A stretch of DNA of 64,000 nucleotides from Dromaius novaehollandiae (GCF_036370855.1 NC_088099.1:25449501-25513500), one strand, 5' to 3'. Numbered from the stretch's first letter, positions 12,501 to 26,200 are shown. A program made the numbers and translations. Notes: generated by a model from the letters alone, not told the origin.

Positions 12501-15500
12501 ATGTTGTTGTCTGGAGATCACCATTTGCTTTGACGCTCCCAATCATTTTGGAGATGCCTCCGTCTTAATTAGTCTGGGTTTTGGCAACACAGATGGCAGC
12601 AGCGCCAAAAATTCAAGCCAGCTTGATCAAAGGAAAAAGACTTTGAGGGGGCAGCAGTGCAGGCCTAACTCATTCTATGGAAGTATGAAAATGAAGAAAC
12701 AGATATAAGAAGGTTGGGCAGTGAGGCAAGAGGAAGGAACTGTCAGCTCTACCAGATGCTGAGACCAGCAGAAAACTTGGAGTCGCTGCTGTACAGAGCT
12801 GACTGCTCCACCAAACAAATACATGGTTATTTCCTCATGGATCATAGACAAATGCTTATAACATCCAGTGGGAGGAGTAACAGAACCAGACAGGGATGAA
12901 GTTTGCTCAGTAGGAGAACCTAGAGAGTGGAAATGCTGCACAAAACTCTGCAGGCATCTTAACATGACCCAGAGCTGGAGCTCGCTGAGGAAAGAAACAA
13001 GGAAGAAGCTAAGGCTGGTAAATTAATTCATCAGTTTTAAACCCCACTTCAGTACTCTTCTTTTTCTCTTCTAAATATAGTTGGATAAGGAACAAAGATA
13101 GACATGGGCAAGAAATAAAAGAGAATTCATATTTTGTAAGAGCAGGGAGAATTTCTGCTAGCCTGAACCAACTCATCACCAACAGAAAAAGACTTGTTGA
13201 AAACTGTTCTTTAGTGTTCACATAAAACACATGGAAAATGGAAAATGTTTGCAAGCAATGTTGCACCTCATCTTTCAGTCTTTGGCTGCTATTAGTTAAG
13301 CTGTAAATATATAATGTAAACAAAGAACTACTGCTTTGCTTTTCCAGTCTAAGAGTTCAAATCCAAACCACACCACTGAGTGACAGTGGCCACAGCAGAC
13401 TGGCTTTGAAAGCTTAGCTTTACCTTTATTAGCAAAAATCAGCAGGGGTGATGCTGTCATTTGCATATTAGGAAGCTGATCTTTTTGTAGACCTTCCTTT
13501 TGTCTATTAGCACAATCGTAAAGTCTTTGGAGTCAGTATTATTAAAGCCTTGCCCTCACACATATAGGAAGGGCTGCCCTGCCTTGTTTCTCACACTAGG
13601 ACAGAATACTTTTCCCTCACAGTAAAGAAGCTGATAAGCATGAGGCCTGGGTATTTGGCAAGTCTGAGTAAGATTCCAGCCAGAATTGCTACAGCCTGTT
13701 TGTTCGTTTAGCAATATCCTGTTACTGGAGGAATCTGGGGCTTACGTCGCGTAAATGTAGGCTTTGGAAAATGCCTTTTGTGTATATATGTGGTTTGGAA
13801 CTACTCAGCCATTGTGAAGGTAATAATTCCTGATGCAGATTTGTCCCACTTTGTTTATCTATATAGATGTGCATCTGCTGGTAACATTTTTAAGGAGTTT
13901 TCTCCCTTACCCACTACAACCACTTTTTTTTTTTTTCCTCCTTCGAACAATGCCAGTTTGTCCAGTTTCTCAGTGGCCTTGGCTGGGAATCTCCCACATT
14001 GGCTGGAAAAACTGACTTTGATCAGGAAGGAAAAGAAACAAAACATGGAAGACAGAGAAGATCCAAAAGAACTGGGAGGTTCATGGGAAATGCGCTAACC
14101 TATTTACTCAGTTTCCAGGGAACACAGTATTATGGAAGATTAGGAAACAAAGTGACCAAAGATGTTCCTCCCCTCTTCCCAGCAGCCATGTTAGAGCCTA
14201 GGCAGAGGGTTATCAGACTTGCAGCTGATATTGCTAAGCTCACTCACCAATGTGAATTTACTTGTCAAGGAAAAGTATTCCTTCTTGCTGCTTTTAAAAG
14301 CCCTCTGCTCTTAAAAAAGGTATGAGCATTCTGTGCCCCTCTTGGCCTCCTTTTGGTAACATCAGTGTAGATGATCTTCCAGCCCTCATAGCCATATCCA
14401 TTCCTTTCTATTCAGTTCTTAAGAAGCAAGGAAAGGGTGATAGAATTGAAGTATGTATATCCCACCTAAAGCACCACTACAGTTTAGGAAATCCATTGTT
14501 TTTAATCCCTGTATTCCTTCCTCCAGATTGGCCAGGCATAAACTTGTACAGGAGAAAATAACTTTGCATATCAGAATGATAGCTGCTCTCGCCTTCACTG
14601 TTCCAGTATTAAACTGCCAACTTTCTAGCAATTAATAGCTTCCACAGCAGAGACATCTTCTATTTCTCAATAATCAACATATCTTTTATGTTAGCATCTA
14701 TAGGGATGGACAACTTTGTGGCTTTCTGCACCTACTGCTGGCCAAGATTTGTAGTACAATCCAGTGCTACCAAATGGTTTTATTTTTACTGTTCAGTTGC
14801 CTAAGAGTGCCTTTTCCTCTATTAGCTGATGACTTTCTATCCACTCAGTTCTTCAAGTTCCTCATTTCACTGCTGCACAGCTATTGCCATAGTCTTAGAA
14901 CACCTGCAGACACAGAAAAATCAAGTGTCAAGTCTTTATAACAAACACAAAAGTCTGTCAATCAGCTCAGCCTCCACACTGCTGCCAGTGACATAGTAGT
15001 GAGGCTAAAAATCAAAACAAAGCTCTGTTGTGTCTTTTAAAAGAAGCTGGTGTTCAATAGAAGTTTCTACAACCAAACAGAGAAGTGAATCCGACCTCAA
15101 GGTTCAGTAGATCTATAAGAGTAGTTTAGATATACTGTGCACCGTAAGTGCCCCACAAGGCAGAGCACTAACATGCGATGTGGACGACACGCTTCCAGTC
15201 TGTGGTGCCCTACTGTTGTACTGACACAGCCTCTTATAGTGAGTTTTTGCTAAACTAGGAAAGGCAGCCAATTTTGCATGTACTTCTGGAAAAGTCATTG
15301 TCAGAGCTGTGCGCTGGGATAAATGCTCTTAATGGAACTTTCTGGTGCAGATCTGGCCTGATTAAACAAATGAGAGTGCAAAATGCAGAGCTGCATGGAG
15401 AATATCCTCTTTCTAGCTAAGCAGTGTTTTTACTGTGGAAAGTACAGCACAGAAATAAGGTGACAGAGGCAATTTAGAGCCTATTAGAAGAAAATACTGT

Positions 15501-17720
15501 CAGCAGCTGCTCTAAGAGTGTCTGTTGTGAGATTTTAAGATACGAGTAGTTGAAATAGGCCGGTACATACTAGCATGTGATGTACCAGCACTTCAAAGAA
15601 GCATACAGCAACTTTCCACAGTTAAAAAGTGAAACTGAATAGAGGTGCATCACTTTTTTTTTTCTTGTCCCATACTGTTATTTCTAACTGTTTATATCTA
15701 CTTCTGAAGTTCCATTTTGGCCATTGGATACAAAGACATACGTAGATATCATGTCAAAATTGTAGCTTTCCGGCGAAGCTTAAATAGGCGTGAATGAAGT
15801 TCTAGAAAAGGCTGGGAAGAGTCTGTATAGCGTTTCACTCCTGTTTCTTTTTCCAAGGATTCTTATAGTTCACATCTGTAAGTCTGATAAAGAAATGAGT
15901 GATATGAATTGCTTATGCCCTTCACCTGGTGGCAATGATATAACAGCAGTAACTTCAGGACAGGCATACTAGCAAAAATCTGAAATAACATATTGGAACA
16001 TTAAATTTGATAGTGTTGTTTGCCTTCCACATTTCTTACCAGAATTTACATTCAGATATTGTATATCCTGTTTATATACACAAATAATTGTCTTAGATTG
16101 TTCAGTTTCTTGTGGAATATTTTCAGAAGCAAATTGTTGTTTTTAACAAAATGTTGCAGCCTATCTAAACATACCAACATGACTTGGAAACCAGTGGCAA
16201 AAATAATACATAATATTGCCAAATTAAAAAAACTGGTACGAATCTGCAGAAATTTATAGAAGTATTTTCCTTTTTTGTACCATGACATACATATATGTAA
16301 ATCCTTGCAAATGGTTTTAGCTCAAACATTTTCCAATCCCTGGAAACTGGCTAATCTTGAAGCATAAAGAATTAATTCTTGCACTAATTATTATAGCTCC
16401 TTAGGCTGTATTTTTCTTAACGAAGACAGAAAGAAGGTATGTCTTTGCCTCTTTCTTTTTACTGGAATTAAAGCAAATCTTGGCAGTCAGTTAGCATTCA
16501 TAGTTTTCATCCCCTGTGTTTTGATGATTTTCTACAAATGTTTTGATGGAAAAGTGTGTGTCTTCATTTGATCAAAGGCAGAATTCAAAGCACAATAGTA
16601 ATTTTTACCATGGCTGGGGAAAGTAAAAGTATTTACATAAGTAAACTTATGTATGTAGAGCAGTATTATTACAGGGCATTTAGAAGGGCATATTCACATG
16701 AAAGACGAATGCGTCCTGTTAGCACTACCTGCTCTCACATGCTCTAGGCTACCTGTATATTATAAGCTTCATCATTGCCTTGTGCCATTGTGCCCAAATC
16801 TTGGTTCTAGGCAAAACAGTTCCTATAGCCCAGATACTCCCATTAACCAGTAGGCAGCAGCTGATGGAGAAAGGTAAGAAATTGTTTATGCTAACTTCAA
16901 ACAAGTGAATGTAGGCTGTTGTGAGGACAAAGCAAACTACACCTCTTGGAGCAGTAAGAATCTGGACTGATAAATCCACACTTCCTGCAGAGTTGCATTG
17001 CTCCATAATCAGCACAGATTCTTGCAAAAGAATCTACTCCCGTAGTTAAAAAACAGGGAACTTAATTTGCAGTCACAACTGTTGTTACTGTTGTTCCAGT
17101 AACTTGACTGGAGCTGTTGCTTATTTACATGTGTGTCCTGTAGTTGACTTCCATTACTTAGAATTTGGACAAACCGTGTCTTTTTTTCAGTTTTGACAAA
17201 GGTCTATGGATGCTATCAGAGATCTGCTGTAACTCAGGAGATTGTTCAGTCCTTAATTTTCAGGGCGTTTGACCTTAAGACTGCATATTGCTAATTTAAA
17301 GTAATGTATAGGTAAGACACTTTAACATGAAATCTAGTAGAAATATTAAAATAGTGGATTAGAGTTGTCTGATTAAGGATCGAATGTTACCATCTCTTTT
17401 CCCTCCCCCTCCCCTCATTTTCCCTTTTCTCAAAGTCTACACTTGGATATGTTGCTCTGCTCATAAGTACTTTCCATGTACTGATTTACGGGTGGAAAAG
17501 AGCCTTTGAAGAAGAATACTACAGATTTTATACACCACCAAATTTTGTTCTTGCCCTTGTTCTGCCTTCCATTGTAATTCTCGGTAAGATCATTTTACTT
17601 TTGCCATGTGTAAGCAGGAAACTGAGGAGAATTAGAAGAGGATGGGAAAAAAGCCATATTATGGAAGAAGCAAGTGGGTCTGTTCCACATCTCTCCCCAG
17701 AAAGGATAACTGTGATGTGA
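6089..17720 (+). CDS. STEAP2: STEAP2 metalloreductase (gene span, four coding exons)
   Basis: Six-transmembrane NADPH-dependent ferric/cupric reductase of endosomes and plasma membrane, involved in iron and copper uptake. Joined exons 6089-6580, 8094-8621, 10164-10328 and 17436-17720 give 489 aa (human 490), starting [10 protein letters not shown] and ending SPERITVM. The cytosolic N-terminal half is an F420H2:NADP+-oxidoreductase-like Rossmann domain, with the GSGDFAKS dinucleotide loop and the SRNP motif that contacts the NADPH phosphate. From about residue 208 comes the ferric-reductase transmembrane domain. The two axial haem ligands fall exactly at H316 (ATVHVAYS) and H409 (STFHVLIY), the family positions. 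All exon junctions are phase 0 with GT-AG introns. The start matches the mammalian N-terminus and follows the acceptor at 6055 after a 33-nt leader. No broken motif; the one-residue difference from human lies after H409. Confidence 0.97.
6581..8093 (+). other. STEAP2: STEAP2 intron, 1.5 kb
   Basis: No gene or recognisable element. It contains an AT-rich patch with a short TA dinucleotide run near 7450-7520. Confidence 0.6.
8094..8621 (+). CDS. STEAP2: STEAP2 coding exon 2 (aa 165-340)
   Basis: Bounded by CCCAACAG acceptor and GTAAGT donor; 528 nt, phase 0 at both ends. It covers the end of the oxidoreductase domain (YICSNN... LPLRLFTLW), the first transmembrane segments and the first haem ligand H316. 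Confidence 0.97.
8622..10163 (+). other. STEAP2: STEAP2 intron, 1.5 kb
   Basis: Nothing recognisable beyond short TA-rich stretches near 8950-9000. Confidence 0.6.
10164..10328 (+). CDS. STEAP2: STEAP2 coding exon 3 (aa 341-395)
   Basis: 165 nt, phase 0, CCTCAG acceptor and GTGTGT donor. It encodes [10 protein letters not shown] through NWREFSFIQ, including one transmembrane helix with the [15 protein letters not shown] core. Confidence 0.97.
10329..17435 (+). other. STEAP2: STEAP2 last intron, 7.1 kb
   Basis: Long intron without a recognisable gene. Open frames here (for example around 13.8-14.3 kb) have no family signature. A 16-base G run at 11389-11404 is listed separately. The intron closes with a C/T-rich tract and AAAG acceptor. 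Confidence 0.6.
11389..11404 (+). repeat. Homopolymer run of 16 G
   Basis: An unbroken run of 16 G in the last STEAP2 intron, able in principle to form a G-quadruplex in the transcript. Its exact length is prone to sequencing error. Confidence 0.9.
17436..17720 (+). CDS. STEAP2: STEAP2 coding exon 4 (aa 396-489) and stop
   Basis: Opens with [10 protein letters not shown] after the TCTCAAAG acceptor. It contains the second haem ligand H409, the conserved [19 protein letters not shown] loop, the final helix and the basic tail, and stops at TGA 17718-17720. Confidence 0.97.
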   Translation, partial: STLGYVALLISTFHVLIYGWKRAFEEEYYRFYTPPNFVLALVLPSIVILGKIILLLPCVSRKLRRIRRGWEKSHIMEEASGSVPHLSPERITVM

Positions 17721-18244
17721 TGATTGACTAGTATTTGTTCACACTGTTGTAGATGGTATGGTGGTTCTTTTTTTTTATTATTATTTTTGTCTTAAATTTT
17801 CAGGAATTTATCTAATGTATGAGTAAAGTCACTGTGGACTTGCTTGGCATATAGTACAAGCTCTCAATCAAGCTATGAGAAATTTATAACTACAAACCTA
17901 CTACTTCAGATAACTACAAAAATATTTTTGTTTTAAATCATAGGGGGCAGATGATAATGAAGTCAAAATTTTTAATGCTCTTTTGCACAGTTTTATCACA
18001 AAAATATTTTGTTATAACTATGCTTTCCAGAAATTTCTTTGACTCAGAGCATGTGTGCCAAAGTGCTATTTATACCATATTTTCTGGGCAGTGTTTCTTT
18101 TATTAAAACCACACTTTTTGGTTAGTGAGTTAAGAATATGCACTGAAAGAGTTAATAATTCAGGAAATAATCAGGTTTTGAAACAACAAAATAATTTGTA
18201 ATGATGTATTGCACATGTACAGTATATTTTTGTGTGGTTTTACA

Positions 18245-18314
18245 CCATTCCATGATTTGAATATGTAAGAATTTCAATTCCATTCCATGATTTGAATATG
18301 TAAGAATTTCAATT
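18245..18314 (+). repeat. Perfect 2 x 35-bp tandem duplication
   Basis: The 35-base unit starting CCATTCCATGATTTGAATAT is present at 18245-18279 and immediately again at 18280-18314 without a mismatch, which implies a recent event. It lies in the presumed STEAP2 3'UTR. Confidence 0.95.
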
Positions 18315-18390
18315 ATGGTCTAATTATGCATCTTATAACAAAAATGTTTAATGCTAACAGGGGCTTTTTTTCAAAGTCTCACATAGGGTG

Positions 18391-18442
18391 GGGTTTTTTT
18401 TGTTTTTGTGGTTTTTTTGTTTTTGGGGTTTTTTTTTTTTTA
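18391..18442 (+). repeat. T/G-rich low-complexity run
   Basis: Runs of seven to fourteen T separated by G or GGGG, of simple (GTTTTTT)n type. Confidence 0.85.
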
Positions 18443-21324
18443 AGACCTTTAAGATCTCTCTATTTTCATATGAGTAATAAAGGAAAATTCAAAGCAGTGT
18501 TATACAAATGTAGAAAGACTTGCAGGAACAAGCAACTAATGTTTGCTTTTAGAATGATTTGGAAATGCCAGTATGTATTTTAAAACAAAAACATACTGAG
18601 AAGTCTGCAACAATAAAAATCCACTAAAAATCCACTTTCACTGTGAAACTTCCAGTATCTTGATACAATAGGCAAGCATCACAACACTCATGTTCTTTGT
18701 TTCTACACTGGAGTTTCACTTATTGTATATGAATTTCCCAGTCTGTCTTAAAATCTTAGTATCTTTTTGTGCAAATACAATCTTCTATTTTTATATAAAA
18801 GTCTTACTTTTACAACAAGTATCTGTGGGATATGCCTGAACTTTTGAGAAACAAAATTAATATTCTTATACCTCAGAACTTTAAATATATTGGTGACTCG
18901 TCGAAATGAAAATTTACTTCTAAAACTTGGCATTTGCCTTTCCTGTGGGATTCAAAAGAACATTCAAAATTACTTATTACTATTGATTTATCAGGTTTTA
19001 TTCTTCTCTAACAAAATAGCCAAGCTCAACTCATATCCCTTCAGGCTAGTCCTGCTAAATCAGTGAAACTTTTAGTTCAGTGAATGAGAATGTGTATTTG
19101 GTCCTGATTTTCTTTACTTGTATACAATTATATTTTTCTTACCTATTTTTGCACTATTTAGGAACTCTGACTTAATTTAGCAGGATTTTCACCTATTATT
19201 TATTTGTTTGCAAGAATTTGTCATCATATGATACATGTCAGAAATACAGGCTGCTTAAGCATGAGTTTACCCTTGAACATCTAGTTCTGTAAATCTCATT
19301 ACAGCTGTTTACAATGAAACCAGTAGCTCCACAGAACATGAATAGAGTCAAACTCTGCCCTCAGTTACACCAGCCTACACCTAAAGAATTCATGTCATTC
19401 ATTCTTAATTTCATTTCAAACTCAAAGTATCGGCCACAATTTTATTTTCATCATAGTATACATATTCCCCAAACTTATACATCAGGCCCATTTATTTTTA
19501 GTTTGTTGCAGTCAAGAGACATTTGGAATTTTTTTATCTCAAGCACATCCAAATCCAAAGATGAAATGAAATTTTCTAAGTCAAACAAAATAAAATATTT
19601 ACATGCAAAAAAATTGGTTTTAAATGTCTTTAAACGTACTTTGTATGTAATAAGAGGCTAATAAATTCTTTTTTCAATGAAAATAGAGGTTTATGAAAAT
19701 ATTTTGAGGGAAAAAATTCAACTCTATGTCTGAAAAAAATAGTGGGTTTTTTTAATATTCACAAATTTTTCATTTCAAATAGAAAATTCACTTTTATCCC
19801 CTTTTTAGCTACAGGGGAAAGAAAAGTGATTTGAAAGAGAAAATTCATTTTCTTTCACCATTTTCTGAAAATCATAATAACAGCTACAATTGCTCAGACT
19901 AGGATCCACTGAAACTTGTCTCCAATAGTAAGCTAGTGGCAGATGCTTCCAAAAAGAGAGCATGTATACAATGATTCTTCCCCTGACATAACCTCTCAGA
20001 AATTTAGGACTTCTTTGAGACAAATGCTCCCTCTGCTCTATTGTATTTAGTAGCTACTTCCAAAAATTTATCTAACTTTTTAGAAATTTTAAACTGTGGA
20101 CACTTCAAAAATTGGCACTGTAAATGTGATAAAAGAGAAAATACTGATCTTTCCACTTATCGTATTTTACATTTTCATTTTACATTTCCAGTTTTATCTG
20201 GGAAAAGAGAGAAAAGGCAAAAGAGAGAAAAAGATCACATAAGTTTAGTAAACCTATCAAACGAATAAAAAAAATTACTTGCATTCTTTCTTTTTTTCCA
20301 CAAACGTATCAGTTTTATTTTCATTAATTTCAAGCTACTAATCTGATCGTCCTGTTTCCAAGATACAGCTATTTCAGTGATGCATGAGGTGCTACATAAG
20401 CATAGTGCTATTTTATCAAGCGTACTAGATAGTAAGTAAAAGACATTGTCATTCTTGGAGACAGACAGGAACCTAAACCAGTAGCAATGTGACTTTCACA
20501 TAAAAATAGAGAACAAGTGATAATCACAACTTTTAACTTACTCTGACTGTGTGTCAATACATTCCAGTGCAGAAAGCTGTGTATTTCTTGAAAGGCTTGC
20601 AGGATTACACATGACTGAATTTTCTAGTCTGTGTTTCCTCTTTCATTATTTCAGAGGGAGACCACACAAAGCTTAGGCATGTGTGCTCCAATTCTTTAAA
20701 TAAAATTAATAGAAAAGATGTTCATTAACATAAATAGTTCAACGAGTACTATTCTCTTGATTATAATTACTCATGTAGATAGGTCTTTGCAGGAATATTT
20801 GCTCATGGGTAGTCTGAGAGGAATTTAATCTTCACAAATGCATTGCATTGTTTGCATAAAACTCTCAATTCTTTCACATTAGTTTCATGTTAGAGAAAAC
20901 AGCATATATGATTTATATTAGAATATACAGAGTCTTGGAGAATTATAATTAGATAAATGCTATGCTGTATCTGCCCCACTCCTATGCGTGGATTAAAATC
21001 ACTAGAATTGGAGGGTTCAATTGAGAGCAGAGCTTCATACCTCTGAATAAATTTAGAGGAGAAACCATTGCTGGTTGACAATCTGATTATATTTAAAAAT
21101 TAAAAACACTGCTATTATTTTATAGTAATTCTACACCTCTGTAAAATAGATCATTAACATTCATCTTCCCTAAAATAATTTAATTCTTGTTTGATGCAAT
21201 AGTGATAATGTTGCAGAACTAAGATACTGTAGTAATTAAATATTACTGTCAAAGTCCATATATTTTTACTGTCTCATGCAACCACTTAGTATATAGAGAA
21301 ATGTATTTGCCCTGTTTCCTATGC

Positions 21325-21350
21325 AAAAAAAAAAAAAAAAAAAAAAAAAA
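21325..21350 (+). repeat. Homopolymer run of 26 A
   Basis: 26 uninterrupted A. No SINE or processed-pseudogene body is visible upstream, so I regard it as a simple repeat. Confidence 0.9.
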
Positions 21351-23192
21351 TCACCATTAAATCCTTCAAGAATGTTTAAACTTAGATTTTGAACTGCAAG
21401 AGGTTTCTGGAAAAAATAGTGAGGTGTTCCTTTTTTCAAACTGTGGGTGTATGAAATTAAAAATGTACTTTGATTTTTATAAGTTACATGATAGGTTGAA
21501 ATGTTAAAGTATAAATATTAAAATATAAATAGATAATATTTTTAGATCACATATATAGAGACATTTTGTGAAATATCTGTGCTACAAAATGATATATGGT
21601 TCCCCGTTAGGCCATATATTTATTTCTACCTGGAATAACAAGTTGACTTGCAATTTAATCTTTTGTAGCTTTCTTTATTTTAAAGACCAGTTCTGTGTAA
21701 GAAGAAGACACTAACTCTGAAAGTGAGATGACACTCATGCATTTACTACACATTATCTATCATATCATGTAAACGTTTAGTCACATAAGGAATCTTTATC
21801 CACATGATTAAGCAAACACAATGATGTTTATGGAAGGACTTGCATAAGAGCTTCTCATTGGAGTCAAGATTTGAGGAAAAAGTCCTGGGGCTAAAAGTCC
21901 AGTGTTGATTGCCTAAAAATAAGCAACTAAATTCATTTGGACTTCTTAGTTACCTAGGAGAATAAATACATATTTAGAGGAATAGCCTGCTGTGAAAATG
22001 TTTGTGTAGCATTATATGAATTGCTTACTGACTGTAGGGATGCCCTGCCTAATGTGAAAATAACCTTCACTTCTCTTCATTAGTGTTCCATAAAAACAAA
22101 ATAGTGCTTAATATATAATGCAGAACTTTACACATCATATTAGAAAATGGAAACCTCTATGCATTAAACCACTGTAATGATATTTAGCAAAATGTTGTTT
22201 GTTTTCTATGGATATTAAGGTATTTTTTCTTAGCATTGTTTAAAATATAATTCTATTATGGATTCCGTATTTGTCCTTAATTTTTATCCTACAGTTCTAT
22301 TAACCGTGGCAACTATGTACAAGTTAATTAACTCCCCATGTTCTTGAATTAGGTTAATTATTTGAGATTCTTCTTTCTGTTTTGTAAGTTCTTTGCCTAT
22401 CTCGCTTGTGGTAATGTTTGCTGTAACTTGGTGCCATGTTTAACTTTTCGTTATAACATTGTGCATTATATGATGTACCAACATGAGAAAATATATATAT
22501 TTTTTTATTTGACATTAGCTATAAAATATTATGTATGTGTCCATATGTAATTAGCTATACATGCTGCCCGACTAGTATTAAGGAAAATTATTAATTAATA
22601 TAAGGCAACAACTTCCCAAGTGGCTATAAATTTCAGAGGTATGAATGTAGTTAGGAAACAGCATTCCTCTGAATGTGATAAATTCAAAGCTAAATATATC
22701 AGGTGCATAAAGATTAGATAGGCTGACTTTCTCAGTATAAAATTTTTAACGGTACAGATGAATACATGCAGTGGTAGTAGATGCATATGCATAGTTCCTT
22801 TCAGACAGTGCATCTCCTAATACAGAAGTTTTGATTCACTGGATGTTCATCCTGCAGTATTTTCTATAAATGTAATGAATAACGTTGCAGTATTGATATT
22901 GTATCTTTATATGATACTGCTTGAATTACCTAGATTTCAGCCTTTAAAATAAAGTGACAACTGAGCTCACTTGAACAGTGATCTCTCCCATTATATAGTT
23001 TCTCATGCTATGCTGGCAGTGTCTTGCAGTGAGCATATGTCCTCCATGTGCAGTGTTTTCCTGGTATTCTCTTTGTAGTTGTGTATTCAGACTTTGTTGA
23101 TTTGTTTGTGTTGTCTCTCTGAACAGGGCTATTATAAATTACTAGTAATGCTTTTACCTATTTTTCCATAGACTCTGTTTTACACAAAAATC

Positions 23193-23198
23193 AATAAA
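23193..23198 (+). promoter_or_regulatory. STEAP2: Candidate distal poly(A) signal of STEAP2
   Basis: AATAAA followed within 10-40 nt by a G/T-rich stretch (GTTGGTGTCAG, TTTGGGTTTTTT), the usual layout of a cleavage site. It is one of the last strong signals before the intergenic region; a second AATAAA lies about 45 nt further on. Confidence 0.35.
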
Positions 23199-23249
23199 AA
23201 GTTGGTGTCAGATATTTGGGTTTTTTCTTCTTACGCATAATAAATTTTA

Positions 23250-26200
23250 ATTTGTTTTTCTTTGTAATACATCTGTGCTCTGATTCACATTTTCTCTGAG
23301 AGCTAGAACTTGGATGTGAGCTCATAAAAATACTTTTGAAGAGCAGATTTGTTTCTTTCGCAAGGGCTGGATAACTGATACTTCACTGAAATACACTGGA
23401 GAACCATATCCCTTATCCAAGGTGTTCTCCATGTTTTCAGAACCCTAAGTGAACACTACAATACCATCAACATATATTCAATCCAGTTTTCAGGATCACT
23501 GGACAAACATCTGTGGCAAAAGTGAGACTGCTTGGGACAAGTATGTTTGCCAGGTGGAGACAGTCTTCCTGTCTGGTCATGCTTTTGCGAAAGCATTAGT
23601 GTTTAAATGAGAAAAACAGATGAACCACTTCTGCAGTCCTTGACTTTGAAAGTATACAACGTTGTTTCAAAGAGGCTTATGCCAACATAAGTAGAGGAAA
23701 AGGATACACCTGAGGTGAAACCCTGCTGAACTAGAGGTCAGGAGCATAAACCATTCCGAGTTGAGAGAAGTCAGGGTGCACAAGTCAGTGAGGTTGGCAG
23801 GATTCACATTTCTTTCACATTAACTTACTTAATCTTTTCCAGATTCCCCAAAAAATATTTTCCCAGAAGTAGTGGAATTTAGATATGTTTTAAATCCAAA
23901 ATATGTCTGTTTGTGCCATACCTGTCAAAACAATGACTTTTTGGTGCTTGATGTCTATCTTTTCCTAGCTTTTTAAAAACCTCGCCTTGTTTCTGCAAAT
24001 CACTGTGATTTTATTGAGTGTTGATATTATGCTAGCAGCTGGGACCTCAACTTACACCTTTGTCTAACTGTGCCTGGTGCTGTACAAAAACATGAGTCCT
24101 GTCTACTGTGATTTACTGTGCTTTCTTCTGACCAAAAAGATCAGTGTCAAGGCCCCCATCAGATCCATACCACCCAATGATCTATACACTGTATTCTGAT
24201 AATACAGGCAGGTAAATCCAGGTATTGGAAGCTCTGTTGACTTTACAGGTTTATGCTTGAGTCTGCTGCCAACCACTTTACAGCTCTTCTCTTTTTTTCT
24301 GTGTGTTTAGAACTTACCTAGATTCTGTGGATATCAAACACAGGAGGTCTGGCAGTACAGGCATGCAGTTGCCTATGTGCCCCATTTTTTCCCCCTTCCT
24401 TTTCCCCAAAACAATGAAAAGGAAGACAAGAAGTCAACAGAGTGATTCTTAGGAGGACACCACTTTCCATATTTTAAAGAGCTTAATGTCATATTTGAGA
24501 AACTGTGCTGATGGCTTTGAAAAAGTGTACAGTTTGAAAGTAGCCATGGAAAGGGTATCACTTGGCTAGGGCTGATGACCCTACCCTTGCAGCACTTGAA
24601 AGGTGTACCCTATACAGAATACAGTCCTTCAAAAGCTTACAACCTAAGTAGGTAAGACAGCAAATAAAGAGTGAGAGAGGAAATAATTCTCTCAGCAGCC
24701 AGCAGGAGATTAATGGCATAGCTAGATATAGAACCTTGGTCTTGTAATACACAGCTGTGTGGCCTACACATCAGATTACACAGTCACACTGTTTTATATA
24801 ATTTAACTTTACTTCAAGGATAACATTTGCTGACATGTCTTCTCACTCCAAGAGAGTTTGTGCTTGGTCACAACAGAAATCCTCTTTACATCAAGTCTAC
24901 CTTTTAAATATATTTCTTAGCATTTGTAAGGCTTAGTAGTTAACACTTGTGAATTAATACTCTCAGAGGTACGGTACTATAGCCTTGATGTCCATAATGT
25001 TGTTTATTATCAATGAAAGAGGTAGGTGTGATACAGTACAATGCAAGCCTGTTGTCTGGGGCAGAAAACTGTTCAGTAAATATTTTCACAGTTGACCACA
25101 GATTTTTGAGGATGGACATTTGCCAGTTTGCCAAGGGCAGCAGAATCCCTGGAATCAAACCTGCACAGTGTAGCTTTCATCCCAATTTTAAAAGCCTCAT
25201 TTATAAAAAAGGTGCTCAGTGAGCAAATGGACCTTTGCAATATGATCTTTGGAACACTCGACCAACAAATGGCACGTGACCTAAGCTTATAATTTACAGA
25301 CTATGTTGCCCAATTTAGATATGCTCTCTATATATTTGTCAGCCAAACCATATACACATAAGCCACAATACATGTAAATTTTAGCTTTATTTCATGGACT
25401 GAAAAAAACTGGTTGCATACATAGAATATCAGTAATATCTGGACACCAATCAAAAAAAAAAATAATCCAGTTTGTCCAGTGCTAACTGCCTGCTGTCCTG
25501 TAAGCATTATCATTACAATGTATCTCTAACAAATACTTAATAAGAAATCTGCTTGTTCCATCCAGTGTAGGACCGGATGCTAGACTACAGCTGAGAATAT
25601 GGTCACCCACGTTTACAGAAATGAATATTCATGGCAGGGCTTGTGAACCGATTAGAGCCATGGAGACAGGCCATCCACAGGTGCATGGAAAGGGGCACAT
25701 GGAAAAGTCAAGCACCAGCTCCCAGCTGGCAGCTGTGTAGTCTCGTTAGGTGAATGCACTACAATATTCCAACAGGTTCATTCCCTTGCATCACCTGCAT
25801 TCTTATAAAAGCAGCTCAGGAGGTTAAGGATGCCAAAGTGGTCATTGCATTTTCCAAATTAGAGTCTATTCTATGCTAGGCTATATTTCTGCCATCATTG
25901 TGGAGAGTTTCAGCTGTGTGCAGGATGACCGGCCGTCTAGAGTGTGGTTGGGTACATGCTGTACCGTGCATTTTTCCTGTAATGGGGAGAGAACTGTCTA
26001 GCATATGTGAGCACTAAACATAATATGCATTTTACACATTTCTGAAGAAGGCAGGTATGAAACGGGAGGGGTACAGCATGTGTAAGAGCAGGCTGGGAAA
26101 AGTGAGGGCAAGAACTGTTTTGCTGGTAGGTGAGGCCACAGGGGTTTCTTGCTCATTTGTTATCAATCACTTCTTCCAAATCCCAGTAAGGGGCAACCAA

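Larger units (their letters stand above)
17721..23215 (+). other. STEAP2: Probable long AU-rich STEAP2 3'UTR
   Basis: About 5.5 kb of AT-rich sequence without a coding signal follows the stop. AATAAA hexamers occur at 18476, 18612, 19660, 23193 and elsewhere, so alternative polyadenylation is likely. The human gene is known for a long 3'UTR. Where the transcript ends cannot be read from sequence alone. Confidence 0.45.

Noticed and set aside
13778..14325. Overlapping open frames of 106 and 108 codons in the last STEAP2 intron
   Set aside because: No start context, no family resemblance, and located within a well-defined intron.
21325..21350. Poly(A) tail of a processed pseudogene or SINE
   Set aside because: No gene-like or SINE-like body and no flanking duplication upstream of the A run.
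17721..23215. Iron-responsive element (CAGTGN loop) in the STEAP2 3'UTR
   Set aside because: Several CAGTG strings occur, but none I inspected has the paired upper stem and bulged C of an IRE.
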